A stretch of 28,836 nt of DNA from Prolixibacteraceae bacterium (GTDB taxonomy: Bacteria > Bacteroidota > Bacteroidia > Bacteroidales > Prolixibacteraceae): assembly GCA_007116765.1 (NCBI GenBank), contig SKHV01000493.1, forward strand, positions 1-28,836, read 5' to 3'. The first letter of the stretch is position 1. Each line of letters begins with the position of its first letter. The notes beneath the pieces were generated by a model, which searched no databases, was not told the origin of the DNA, and worked only from the letters and a program-made list of their open reading frames with translations. Below, piece after piece: positions 16,419-23,928 of this stretch. The position numbers and the translations under genes were made by a program.

Positions 16419-17612
16419 TCAAATTTTTAGACACGCCATATAGCCTGATTGTTTTGGGGGTGGAGTTAGGGGTAAAATTTCCCGGCATATGCTTTCCCCA
16501 TTTGACATAGTGCTTTTTTCATTTGCTAGTTTGTCCCATTCCGCTCTTTTTATATTTACTATTTGCCAAAACCCGCCGCCTTGGTGTTGGAGTTTTTCAC
16601 GTAGTTTGATGTTAAGCAAACCCATGGTGTAACGAAGATTGATTTCGATACAGGGTTGTAGTTTTATTGCCTTTTCTGAATTGCGAAAAAAAAGTCCGTC
16701 GATGCCAATGGGTCCGTGGTAGCTGTTATCTATTTTCATTTTTTGAAGCGAAATTTTTAGCAAGTGCTTTGCCTGTTCAAGCGACTCACTCAAAGGGTAA
16801 TTTTTTAACTCTTCCAATTTGGGCGTGTTTAAATAGCAAGCCAAAAATTGCCCTGTGGGGTCGGTTTTGAAAAATGAATAGCCCAGGTAGTGTATTCCTT
16901 TATTGCTGCTCCAGAAATGGAACGATACATCGTGAATTTTTTCTAAAAACGGTTCGGCCATAAGGAAGCCCTGTTGCTTTAGTTTTCCTAGCAAATGCAG
17001 GTTTGTGAAAGCCTTAGTGTCGGGGCTTCCAATTTTAAAAAGCCCGCGCCCCGATGCGCTCCAGGGTGCTTTTAGTAAAATCGGAAAGGGAATACTATTT
17101 TGAATATCATGAAATTGATCGGGCGATGATATTTTGAGTGGATTGGCGGGAATTTCAAGCAAGTTGTATTCAGTGGTGGTGTTTGCCTGTGCGGTTTCTG
17201 AGAGTTTAAGACCCGTAAGCCGACTGAGTAGCTCTTTGTGTGTGTCTTTCCATGTGCTCATGTGGTGTTCATTCCAGCCTTGGGAGCATTGTGCTTTAAA
17301 AGCCTCCAAATGCTTGTGTGCTGCCGGGCTCCAGCCCCAGGGGTGCAGTTCCGAAATATTTTTTTTATCAAATTGGGAGGTTTTTTGTATAAAGCGGGGC
17401 AGGGCAATGCCTCGTCGTGATAGAGTGTCTGTAAATTCAGTATCGACAGAATTGCGGGTTAGGATCATGTCGTTGCCAGTGGCTAGCCACAAAGGTATAG
17501 CTTCCAAATCGTTTTCGAATTTGCGAAGCCGCTGTGGTGGCATGTACGATGCGTGGCCATTGGCAACCGCCATTTCGCAGGTAGGGTTAAAGTAGAAAAG
17601 CTTTGCGCTCAT
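16419..17612 (-). CDS. ATP-grasp-like protein of unknown function with a repeat-like C-terminal tail
   Basis: A 397-residue cytoplasmic protein from the ATG at 17612 (MSAKLFYFNPTCEMAVANG); the frame runs 17 codons further up, but that segment looks non-coding. The second half resembles an ATP-grasp enzyme: FPILLKAPWSASGRGLF fits the phosphate-binding loop, FLMAEPFLEKIHDVSFHFW the central strands, and GPIGIDGLFF with PCIEINLRYTMG the metal-binding Glu/Asn region. These matches are by eye. The substrate is unknown; this fold joins carboxylates to amines or thiols. The last about 21 residues (REILPLTPPPKQSGYMACL) look like translated intergenic repeat DNA rather than a folded tail. Confidence 0.68.
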   Translation of the reverse strand: MSAKLFYFNPTCEMAVANGHASYMPPQRLRKFENDLEAIPLWLATGNDMILTRNSVDTEFTDTLSRRGIALPRFIQKTSQFDKKNISELHPWGWSPAAHKHLEAFKAQCSQGWNEHHMSTWKDTHKELLSRLTGLKLSETAQANTTTEYNLLEIPANPLKISSPDQFHDIQNSIPFPILLKAPWSASGRGLFKIGSPDTKAFTNLHLLGKLKQQGFLMAEPFLEKIHDVSFHFWSSNKGIHYLGYSFFKTDPTGQFLACYLNTPKLEELKNYPLSESLEQAKHLLKISLQKMKIDNSYHGPIGIDGLFFRNSEKAIKLQPCIEINLRYTMGLLNIKLREKLQHQGGGFWQIVNIKRAEWDKLANEKSTMSNGESICREILPLTPPPKQSGYMACLKI

Positions 17613-17697
17613 ACATACAAAGTAAAGCAAAGAATTAAAAATGTGCAGAAGAACAGGCGGCAATTTTCAATGGCAAATTCTTTTTTATAGCTTTATG

Positions 17698-17705
17698 CAA
17701 AATTA
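17698..17705 (-). promoter_or_regulatory. Candidate -7 box for the ATP-grasp-like gene
   Basis: On the minus strand this reads TAATTTTG followed by CA, a full TAnnTTTG match about 85 bp ahead of the ATG at 17612. The divergent gene at 17716 begins only 10 bp away, so this short interval probably serves both directions. Confidence 0.35.
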
Positions 17706-17715
17706 ATCACTATTA

Positions 17716-18192
17716 ATGAAACCCGAATCGATAAGTAAAATCAAAAAAGAATTGTTGCACGCCCCTTCCGACAAGCTGGTGGAGTTTTGCTTAAGGCTCG
17801 CAAAATATAAAACCGAAAATAAGGAGTTGCTTAACTATCTTATTTATTGGGATACCGATAGCGAGTTGTATGTGCAGGAGGTGAAGAAAGTGATTGATGA
17901 GCAGTTCGGGAATCTGAATAAAAGCAGTGCTTTTTTGGCTAAGAAAACGGTTCGAAAAGTGTTGAGGACTACTCAGAAATACATTAAATTTTCGAAGGAA
18001 AAAACCATAGAACTTGATTTGCTGATTTATTTTTGCAGAAAACTGAAAACATCGGGTTTGCCCCTGCGTTACGGCACAGTGCTGGGTAATATTTACATGC
18101 GTCAGTTTGATCGCATAAATAAAGTGCTTGGAATGCTGCACGAAGATTTGCAGATGGACTATGCCGATGAAGTTGCCAAACTGCAAGGATAA
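17716..18192 (+). CDS. Hypothetical helical protein
   Basis: I do not recognise a named family with certainty. The 158-residue protein is soluble, Lys/Leu rich and predicted nearly all helical, with no signal peptide or membrane span. Features include APSDKLVEFCLRLAKYKTE near the start, a YWDTDSELYVQEV segment, and KTVRKVLRTTQKYIKFSK in the middle. It looks like a small helical-repeat protein of a type commonly listed as conserved hypothetical in Bacteroidota. It is divergent from the ATP-grasp-like gene across about 100 bp. Typical codon use and a clean start support it being a real gene. Confidence 0.75.
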   Translation: MKPESISKIKKELLHAPSDKLVEFCLRLAKYKTENKELLNYLIYWDTDSELYVQEVKKVIDEQFGNLNKSSAFLAKKTVRKVLRTTQKYIKFSKEKTIELDLLIYFCRKLKTSGLPLRYGTVLGNIYMRQFDRINKVLGMLHEDLQMDYADEVAKLQG

Positions 18193-18301
18193 ATAGCAAA
18201 GTTTGAATTATATGTTGAAACCGTGACGTGCTTTAGTCGGGCATTCGTTGCCTAAAATCGAATATTTAGTTCTATATTCGCTGTGAATAAATGATAATGA
18301 T

Positions 18302-19084
18302 ATGAGTTTTTTGGTTGATTATCACATGCATACTCTTTTCTCCGATGGGAAAGACACTTATCCGGCTTATTTGGAAAATGCGCGGAAAAAAGATTTGTCG
18401 GAGATTGGTTTTACCGACCATATTACTCTCGAAACAGTTGATTGGAGTGTAAAAGAAATAGATTATCCGGTATTGAAAGAAAACCTCCGAAGTTTATGTA
18501 ATAATTTTTCTGAAGATGTGCAGGTGCGTTTTGGTCTGGAAGTAGATTATTTTGAGCATCGTGAAGATGAACTGCGAGATATAATTGCCTATTTCCCGGT
18601 CGATTATGTGATTGGCTCGGTGCATTTTTTAGGCCGGTGGAATTTCGATACCGACGAATCGCTTTACGGTAAATGGCCCAACGACGAGTTATACCGCCGA
18701 TATTTTGAGCAGGTGCAAAAGGCTGCAAAGTCGGGTTTATTCGATATAATTGGTCATTTCGACCTTATAAAAAAATTGCGCTGCTGGCCCGAAAACGATC
18801 AGTCGAGTTTATACGAAGAAACATTGAAGGTTTTACGTGAAGCAGACATAGTTATGGAATTAAATACCAGTGGAATTGATCGACCATGTGGAGAGTTCTT
18901 TCCCAGTAGGAAAATACTGGAAATGGCTTCCCGCATAGGCATTCCAATAACTCTGGGTTCCGATGCACATAGTCCCGAACAGGTTGGCCGGCACTTCGAC
19001 GAGGCTATTTCAATGCTCAAAGAAGTGGGTTTTACGCGTATCACACGCTTCCGAAATCGAAAACGGAGTGAAATAATCATATAA
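18302..19084 (+). CDS. PHP-domain phosphatase, histidinol-phosphatase type
   Basis: A 260-residue cytoplasmic metal-dependent phosphoesterase of the PHP superfamily. Metal-ligand motifs are in order: DYHMHTLFSDGKD at the N-terminus, FTDHITLE, GLEVDYF, DYVIGSVHFL, DIIGHFDLIKK and, at the end, GSDAHSPEQVGRHFDEA. This set and length match HisJ/HisK-type histidinol-phosphatase (EC 3.1.3.15), which converts histidinol phosphate to histidinol. No other his gene is nearby, and PHP proteins with other phosphate ester substrates look alike, so the exact substrate is inferred. A weak promoter-like TATATTCG lies at 18273-18280. Confidence 0.85.
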   Translation: MSFLVDYHMHTLFSDGKDTYPAYLENARKKDLSEIGFTDHITLETVDWSVKEIDYPVLKENLRSLCNNFSEDVQVRFGLEVDYFEHREDELRDIIAYFPVDYVIGSVHFLGRWNFDTDESLYGKWPNDELYRRYFEQVQKAAKSGLFDIIGHFDLIKKLRCWPENDQSSLYEETLKVLREADIVMELNTSGIDRPCGEFFPSRKILEMASRIGIPITLGSDAHSPEQVGRHFDEAISMLKEVGFTRITRFRNRKRSEIII

Positions 19085-19085
19085 A

Positions 19086-19223
19086 TTAAGGCTTCAGCTT
19101 TGATATTAAGTTGGGGTAGTCAGCCTGTATTTGTTCTTTTATTTGAGCTATTGCTATATTGAACGCGTCAATATCAATGTGGTTAATGAGAATACCATAA
19201 AGATTAAATTTTGTAAAAAACAT
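19086..19223 (-). CDS. Possible 45-residue small protein or gene remnant
   Basis: A short ORF on the minus strand in the gap between the PHP and AbgT genes. It starts with ATG at 19223 just after an in-frame stop and ends with TAA one base past the PHP stop codon, so the two are convergent. The product (start MFFTKFNLYGILINHIDI, end QADYPNLISKLKP) has a well-formed amphipathic helical stretch and protein-like composition, unlike random AT-rich translation. I do not recognise it. It could be a genuine small protein, the end of a decayed gene, or chance. Confidence 0.3.
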   Translation of the reverse strand: MFFTKFNLYGILINHIDIDAFNIAIAQIKEQIQADYPNLISKLKP

Positions 19224-19297
19224 CTGTCATTATTTTGTATCGGTTTTTTTCTTTTTTTTGTAGCTTCAAGTTTTTACAAAACTATAGACAAATTTAT

Positions 19298-20830
19298 ATG
19301 GCCGATACACAAAAAAGCGGCGGAGGCCGTTTCGATCGTTTTCTTACTGTGGTTGAAAAAGTGGGCAACATGCTTCCGCATCCCGCTACTCTGTTTCTGA
19401 TTTTTGCCTTGCTTATTCTTGTAATTTCATACATAACCAGCCTGTTCGACATATCGGTTATTCACCCCGGAACGGGTGAAACTGTGGTGCCTGTTAATTT
19501 GTTAAGTCAGGATGGTTTACATCTGATATTACGCGAAATGGTGCGTAATTTTACCGGCTTCGCCCCGCTGGGCGTTGTGCTGGTAGCCATGCTGGGAATT
19601 GGTGTGGCCGAAAGTAGCGGGCTTATAGGTGCTGCTTTAAAACTCTTGGTGTTATCGGCTCCAAAAAAGCTACTCACTTTTGTAATTGTATTTTCAGGTA
19701 TTTTGTCGAATACAGCCAGTGAGGTAGGTTATGTTTTACTGATACCTTTGGCGGCTATCATATTCCTGGCCGTGGGTAGGCATCCCATAGCAGGTATGGC
19801 GGCGGCTTTTGCCGGTGTGTCGGGCGGTTATAGTGCCAACCTGTTGCTCGGGACAATCGACCCGCTTTTGGCAGGCTTATCGCAGGAGGCAGCTCACATT
19901 ATTGATCCCTCATATATGGTGAATCCGGCAGCAAACTTCTATTTCATGTTTGTTTCAACCTTTTTCATTGCCACGGCCGGTACCTGGATAACCGAAAAAG
20001 TTGTAGTGCCCCGCCTTGGAAAATATACCGGCGATGCCGTGCCCGAGACCATTGGAACACTCGATAAAAGTGAAAGGCGCGGGCTCAAGTTTGCCTTTAT
20101 TTCATTTATTGTAATAACAGTCATTTTGATTTGGGGTACGATTCCGGCAAGCGGTTTCCTCCGCGACCCACAAACCGGTAGTCTGCTTCACTCGCCATTT
20201 ATGGACGGTATTATCAGCATCATTTTCCTTGCGGCAGCAATAATGGGTGTGAGTTACGGCATTGGTGCCCGCAAAATCAAAAACGATACCGACGTGATGA
20301 ACGGAATGGGAAAAGCCATGTCAACACTCGGTATTTACATCGTACTGGTGTTTTTTGCCGCGCAGTTTGTAGCTTATTTCCGTTGGACCAACCTCGGTCT
20401 CATTTTTGCCATTAAAGGTGCCGAATTTTTGCAATCGGCCGGATTAGGAATGATTCCACTCATGATTGGGTTCATTTTTCTCACAGCTGTAATTAACATG
20501 TTTATGGGTAGTGCCTCGGCCAAATGGACTATTATGGCTCCGGTTTTCATTCCCATGTTCATGCTTATTGGTATTTCTCCCGAAATGACTCAGGTGGTTT
20601 ACCGTATCGGCGACAGCGTAACCAATATCATCTCGCCCATGATGTCGTATTTCGCGCTTATAGTAGCGTTCATGCAGAAATACGAACCCAAAGCCGGCAT
20701 AGGTACCATCATTGCGACCATGCTGCCATATTCGCTCGTATTTTTGTTGGTATGGTCGGTTTTGCTCATCGGATGGATGATTTTAGGATTGCCTATTGGT
20801 CCCGATGCCCCTTTAACCTATCCGGGATAA
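19298..20830 (+). CDS. abgT: AbgT-family transporter (aminobenzoyl-glutamate type)
   Basis: Inner-membrane transporter of 510 residues with about a dozen hydrophobic segments. The N-terminus (RFLTVVEKVGNMLPHPATLF) is the hallmark start of the AbgT family, followed by GVAESSGLIGAALKLL, the SNTASEVGYVLLIPL segment and GVSGGYSANLLLGTIDPLL, all typical. Near the end GSASAKWTIMAPVFIPM and DSVTNIISPMMSYFALI match the second conserved re-entrant region. Family members take up p-aminobenzoyl-glutamate, and some export sulfonamides; the substrate here is unproven. I chose the ATG at 19298; the frame is open 63 bp upstream, but that part is T-rich and non-conserved in look. It ends 4 bp from the convergent gene. 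Confidence 0.9.
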   Translation: MADTQKSGGGRFDRFLTVVEKVGNMLPHPATLFLIFALLILVISYITSLFDISVIHPGTGETVVPVNLLSQDGLHLILREMVRNFTGFAPLGVVLVAMLGIGVAESSGLIGAALKLLVLSAPKKLLTFVIVFSGILSNTASEVGYVLLIPLAAIIFLAVGRHPIAGMAAAFAGVSGGYSANLLLGTIDPLLAGLSQEAAHIIDPSYMVNPAANFYFMFVSTFFIATAGTWITEKVVVPRLGKYTGDAVPETIGTLDKSERRGLKFAFISFIVITVILIWGTIPASGFLRDPQTGSLLHSPFMDGIISIIFLAAAIMGVSYGIGARKIKNDTDVMNGMGKAMSTLGIYIVLVFFAAQFVAYFRWTNLGLIFAIKGAEFLQSAGLGMIPLMIGFIFLTAVINMFMGSASAKWTIMAPVFIPMFMLIGISPEMTQVVYRIGDSVTNIISPMMSYFALIVAFMQKYEPKAGIGTIIATMLPYSLVFLLVWSVLLIGWMILGLPIGPDAPLTYPG

Positions 20831-20834
20831 ACCC

Positions 20835-21209
20835 CTACAGGCCAATGTGCATTTTGATTGACTCTAGAACAGAAAGGAACACGTTGGTGTTGAACCATTC
20901 GCGCCCGTAGAAGTAGAAAAGTGTTAAAAGACCTGCAACGAAGGCAAAAAATGAACCTGTTTTTCGACCGGCTAGTTTTTTACCGGCTTTTAGGAACTTG
21001 TCTCCCAGCTTTGTGGACCACCTGTCCATGTACCTGAAAAGGGGGTAATAAATGAGTAATACCACGCCCATGCCAATCCAGGTGAATATATGCGGTGCAT
21101 ATTGCCATTTGTACGAAAGTATGTAGTTGTCAATCCAAATTGTAAGCAAATTGGCAAACAAAATGCCAAGTATTAGCACCATGAATTTGAAAAACTTCCG
21201 ATAGTTCAT
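20835..21209 (-). CDS. Small membrane protein of unknown function
   Basis: A 124-residue protein with about three hydrophobic spans (near residues 8-27, 40-58 and 86-104) and a basic cytoplasmic-type loop DKFLKAGKKLAGRKTG between the second and third. I do not recognise the family. It follows the retropepsin-like gene by 11 bp on the same strand, so the two are probably co-transcribed and may work together. It converges on the abgT gene with only 4 bp between the stop codons and no visible terminator. Confidence 0.72.
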   Translation of the reverse strand: MNYRKFFKFMVLILGILFANLLTIWIDNYILSYKWQYAPHIFTWIGMGVVLLIYYPLFRYMDRWSTKLGDKFLKAGKKLAGRKTGSFFAFVAGLLTLFYFYGREWFNTNVFLSVLESIKMHIGL

Positions 21210-21220
21210 TCTTGCTGAAT

Positions 21221-21658
21221 TTAATGATAAAGCTTTATTTCCTTTTTCTTGAAATTTATCACGGCATCGTGCTTCACTAAAAAGTCGCTGCCAATTAAAC
21301 CCACCAACACAAAGTCGGAGAACTTGCTGTAGATTTTATTGATATATTGCATGTCGATGATTGCCGCGGTGAAGTTCTCAAGCACAATATCTCCAATTTT
21401 CAGGTAAGGTAACTTGCCAACCTTCGTGTCGATACTTCCTTCGCCTATCCCGGCCGATTGTACTTCGGTATTGTCAATTTCAATAAAATTGAACTGCTCA
21501 CTTTGGTTTACATCAAAAACAGTCTTAGATGCACCTGTGTCAACCACCCAATTCCCCGGGATACCATTACCCAGTTCCGAATCGATGATAATGTGGTAGT
21601 TTTCATCTTCGAGTTCAACGAGATGAAAAGGTATTGTGGTAATTTTTTTTCTTGCCAT
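21221..21658 (-). CDS. Retropepsin-like aspartic protease domain protein
   Basis: A 145-residue protein with a single retropepsin-like fold. The active-site motif is WVVDTGASKTVFD (Asp-Thr-Gly-Ala, about residues 33-45), and the second half carries LVGLIGSDFLVKHDAVINF, which fits the psi-loop and final strands of the family. Retropepsins act as dimers, so a homodimer is expected. There is no signal peptide or membrane span. I use the ATG at 21658; a GTG three codons upstream also stays in frame. It lies 11 bp ahead of the small membrane protein gene, which could be its partner or anchor. The substrate is unknown. Confidence 0.82.
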   Translation of the reverse strand: MARKKITTIPFHLVELEDENYHIIIDSELGNGIPGNWVVDTGASKTVFDVNQSEQFNFIEIDNTEVQSAGIGEGSIDTKVGKLPYLKIGDIVLENFTAAIIDMQYINKIYSKFSDFVLVGLIGSDFLVKHDAVINFKKKEIKLYH

Positions 21659-21738
21659 ATTTGCCACGAAGATAAAAAAGAGGCTTAAATGATTTACATT
21701 TTTGTCAACTTAAATTAAGGTATTTCGTTTATTGCAAT

Positions 21739-22164
21739 ATGTATGTAAATTTTATAGAAATAGATCGGGAGCTGGACAACAAACTGAAATATGCCATTAT
21801 AGTATCGCGAACTTTAAGCGGAAAGTGGATATACGTGCAGCACCATTTGCGAGACACGTGGGAAATGCCGGCCGGGCATATTGAGTTAGGCGAAGATCCC
21901 CTTGATGCCGCAAAGCGCGAATTGTTTGAAGAAACCGGAGCACTAAAATACGAAATGAGTGAAGTTTCTGATTACTATACTTCATCGGTAAACGGAAAAA
22001 CATACGGGCGTATTTATTTTGCTGTGGTTGAAGAATTGGGCGACTTGCCCCAATCGGAAATTGCACGGGTAGCCTTTTTCGATGTGCCTCCTAAAGACTT
22101 GACATACCCTGATTTGCAGTTTCAGTTTTTTGAGTTTGTTGTGGATGTAATATCCCAATATTAG
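21739..22164 (+). CDS. Nudix hydrolase
   Basis: A 141-residue cytoplasmic hydrolase of nucleoside diphosphate-linked compounds. The Nudix box is complete in GHIELGEDPLDAAKRELFEE followed by TGA, with the Glu residues that bind Mg2+. The N-terminal strand (KYAIIVSRTLSGKWIYVQH) and the LPQSEIARVAFFDVPP segment after the box fit the MutT-like fold. The substrate cannot be told from the box alone. It is divergent from the retropepsin-like gene across 80 bp and overlaps the convergent metallopeptidase gene by 4 bp at the stop codons. Confidence 0.92.
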   Translation: MYVNFIEIDRELDNKLKYAIIVSRTLSGKWIYVQHHLRDTWEMPAGHIELGEDPLDAAKRELFEETGALKYEMSEVSDYYTSSVNGKTYGRIYFAVVEELGDLPQSEIARVAFFDVPPKDLTYPDLQFQFFEFVVDVISQY

Positions 22165-22877
22165 CTTCTCACAATATCCCTGTACATTTTCATTTCTTTG
22201 TTCAATGCTTTAGCCCGGCCATTGGTAAGTTTATTCAGAAAGTCCCAGAACCTGTCGCTGTGGTTCAGCTCAACGGTATGTGCCAGTTCATGCAGTATAA
22301 TATAATCAATGAGATGTGTGGGGAGCCTCATCAGGTGAAGGCTCAGGTTGATGTTGAGCATTGAGGAACAGCTGCCCCATTTGCTCTTCAGGTTTTTGAT
22401 GTAAACTTTATTATATTTCAGGCTGTGCATGTTTGCGAGGGTAGCTACCCGTCTCGGCAGGTATTTTTTTGCATCGTTGCGGCAAACTTCAACAATTACT
22501 TTGGCGATAAACTTTTGGGTAGTTTCATTTTCGATATTTGAATTGATAGGTACAAGAATAGCAACTTCATCCTGCCTTACAATTCCCCTCAGCCTTCCGC
22601 TTTCTGTTTTTTCTATACGGATAGATCGAAGGAGGGTTTTAATTTCATCACCATAAGCGAATGCTATTTTTGAAGACGATATTTTTTTCTTTCGCTCAGC
22701 AATCCAATGGCTGTTGTCAATAATGAAATTAAGCAGCTCTTTTTTTGAAGTGAACCACGGGTAGTTTACACTAACAATCCCGTCGGGTTTTACGCGCATG
22801 GTCACTTTTTGTGACCCCTTTCGGCGGGTAAATTTCACATCGCCAATTCCGTTTATATGATATATTTCTGTGCCCAA
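22161..22877 (-). CDS. YgjP-like (DUF45) zinc metallopeptidase
   Basis: A 238-residue protein of the YgjP/WLM-like gluzincin group, often labelled M48 family. The zinc site is IDYIILHELAHTVELNHSDR, where HELAH supplies two His and the Glu, with a further His downstream; the preceding KSKWGSCSSMLNINLSLHL is a family hallmark. The frame is open to 22961, but both possible starts are TTG. I chose 22877 because GTEIYHINGIGDVKFTRR matches the usual N-terminus, the length fits (about 235-240), and two -7 box matches lie inside the longer version. The cellular role is unclear; an SprT-like or protein-processing function is possible. Confidence 0.85.
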   Translation of the reverse strand: MGTEIYHINGIGDVKFTRRKGSQKVTMRVKPDGIVSVNYPWFTSKKELLNFIIDNSHWIAERKKKISSSKIAFAYGDEIKTLLRSIRIEKTESGRLRGIVRQDEVAILVPINSNIENETTQKFIAKVIVEVCRNDAKKYLPRRVATLANMHSLKYNKVYIKNLKSKWGSCSSMLNINLSLHLMRLPTHLIDYIILHELAHTVELNHSDRFWDFLNKLTNGRAKALNKEMKMYRDIVRS

Positions 22878-22883
22878 GTGTCT

Positions 22884-22901
22884 CAAATTTAAACAAAAAT
22901 A
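22884..22901 (-). promoter_or_regulatory. Two overlapping -7 box candidates for the YgjP-like gene
   Basis: On the minus strand TATTTTTG (22901-22894) and TAAATTTG (22891-22884) both match TAnnTTTG directly upstream of the chosen TTG start. Neither has a clean -33 TTTG, so the call is tentative. Confidence 0.35.
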
Positions 22902-23041
22902 AACTGTTTTTGGTGTTTGATAGTGGCTGCTAATAAATTTTTTCAAAAAAGATGTAAACAATTAGGCAGGGTTAATTGTCTTAATGCTAAATAAAAGACA
23001 TAATAGTCTTAATTATAGTTTAACAGATAAAAATATTAGAT

Positions 23042-23641
23042 ATGAGTTTCGAATTACCAAAATTAGATTACGCATACGATGCATTGGAACCCCAAATTGA
23101 TGCTCGTACAATGGAAATACACCACACAAAGCACCATGCAGCATATACTTCGAACCTGAACGCAGCCCTCGAAGGTACAGGATATGAAGGTAAAAAAATT
23201 GAAGAAGTGTTGGCAAACGTTGACAAACTTTCGATTGCCGTACGCAACAATGGAGGTGGGTATTATAATCACAATCTGTATTGGAAAGTACTTACACCGG
23301 GTGGTTCAAATGAGCCTAAAGGTGAGTTGAAGGATGCAATTGTCCGTGACTTTGGTTCGGTGAATGCATTTAAAGAAGCTTTTTCGAAAGCCGCCGCAAC
23401 CCGTTTTGGATCGGGCTGGGCATGGCTTGTAAAAAATAATAAAGGTTTAGTTGTTGGCTCAACTCCCAATCAGGACAACCCGCTCATGAGCGTGTCTGAA
23501 GTTAAGGGAGTTCCCATACTCGGGATCGATGTGTGGGAGCACGCTTACTACCTGAATTATCAGAACCGGCGCCCCGATTATGTTGAGGCGTTCTGGAAAC
23601 TGATTAACTGGGATGTTGTAGCCGATTACTTTCATGGTTAG
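23042..23641 (+). CDS. sodB: Superoxide dismutase, Fe/Mn family
   Basis: Cytoplasmic enzyme that dismutates superoxide to oxygen and hydrogen peroxide. The 199-residue protein has all four metal ligands: His27 (IHHTKHH), His77 (GYYNHNLYW), Asp163 and His167 (DVWEHAYYLNYQ). Gln144 (PNQDNPLM) is at the second-half position typical of Mn-type or cambialistic enzymes, whereas Fe enzymes usually carry their Gln in the first half; GYYNH lacks that one. Enzymes that accept either metal are known in Bacteroidota, so the metal is left open and the symbol is provisional. It is a single gene with a strong terminator. Confidence 0.95.
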   Translation: MSFELPKLDYAYDALEPQIDARTMEIHHTKHHAAYTSNLNAALEGTGYEGKKIEEVLANVDKLSIAVRNNGGGYYNHNLYWKVLTPGGSNEPKGELKDAIVRDFGSVNAFKEAFSKAAATRFGSGWAWLVKNNKGLVVGSTPNQDNPLMSVSEVKGVPILGIDVWEHAYYLNYQNRRPDYVEAFWKLINWDVVADYFHG

Positions 23642-23656
23642 TTGATTTTTGGTTTT

Positions 23657-23683
23657 CCCCGGGGGTGGTTCCCCGGGGTTTTT
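23657..23683 (+). terminator. Intrinsic terminator of the superoxide dismutase gene
   Basis: CCCCGGGG (23657-23664) pairs with CCCCGGGG (23671-23678) around the loop GTGGTT and is followed by five T, 16 bp past the stop codon. Confidence 0.9.
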
Positions 23684-23688
23684 AATGA

Positions 23689-23771
23689 GACCATGATTTC
23701 AGAAGCGAAGCGCACTGAAATCATATGGTCGAATTAATCCCGATAAGCGCAGCGATATCGGGATTGTTGTT
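23689..23771. repeat. Paired-palindrome element, full copy
   Basis: Two adjacent hairpins. The first pairs 23689-23702 (GACCATGATTTCAG) with 23715-23730 through a 14-bp stem with a 2-base bulge; its loop is AAGCGAAGCGCA. The second is a perfect 10-bp stem, AATCCCGATA with TATCGGGATT (23736-23765), and its loop is AGCGCAGCGA. The stems differ but both loops carry two AGCG units. The last 68 bp are repeated at 23799-23866. There is no coding potential and no T tract, so it is a REP-like repeat rather than a terminator. Confidence 0.8.
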
Positions 23772-23798
23772 ATAACGCACAAGGCAAGTTAGCACAGG

Positions 23799-23866
23799 AG
23801 CGAAGCGCACTGAAAACATATGGTCGAATTAATCCCGTTAAGCGCAGCGATATCGGGATTGTTGTT
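23799..23866. repeat. Paired-palindrome element, second copy lacking the first arm
   Basis: Direct repeat of 23704-23771 with 66 of 68 positions identical. The left arm of the first hairpin is missing here, so only the second hairpin can form, with one T-T mismatch (AATCCCGTTA against TATCGGGATT). The 27 bp between the copies are unrelated. The pattern suggests a partial local duplication or two insertions of a dispersed repeat. Confidence 0.8.
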
Positions 23867-23881
23867 TTGAAACAGCTTTCC

Positions 23882-23909
23882 AAATAAAGTTTTTTTACTA
23901 ACTTTATTT
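23882..23909. promoter_or_regulatory. AT-rich inverted repeat ahead of the lipoprotein gene
   Basis: AAATAAAGT pairs with ACTTTATTT around the 10-base loop TTTTTTACTA, ending 19 bp before the ATG. The right arm overlaps TAACTTTA (23899-23906), one mismatch from the -7 consensus, so it may be an operator-promoter or a leader hairpin. Confidence 0.3.
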
Positions 23910-23928
23910 TTAACAAAAATCAAAAGCC

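Noticed and set aside
20524..20910. 128-codon plus-strand ORF overlapping the end of abgT
   Set aside because: It is out of frame with the transporter and His/Arg-rich in a way typical of shifted-frame translation.
22878..22961. N-terminal extension of the YgjP-like protein
   Set aside because: It would start with TTG, adds 28 residues that do not fit the family, and contains -7 box matches.
23704..23866. CRISPR array
   Set aside because: There are only two repeat copies, each 68 bp and internally palindromic, with no further units and no cas genes.
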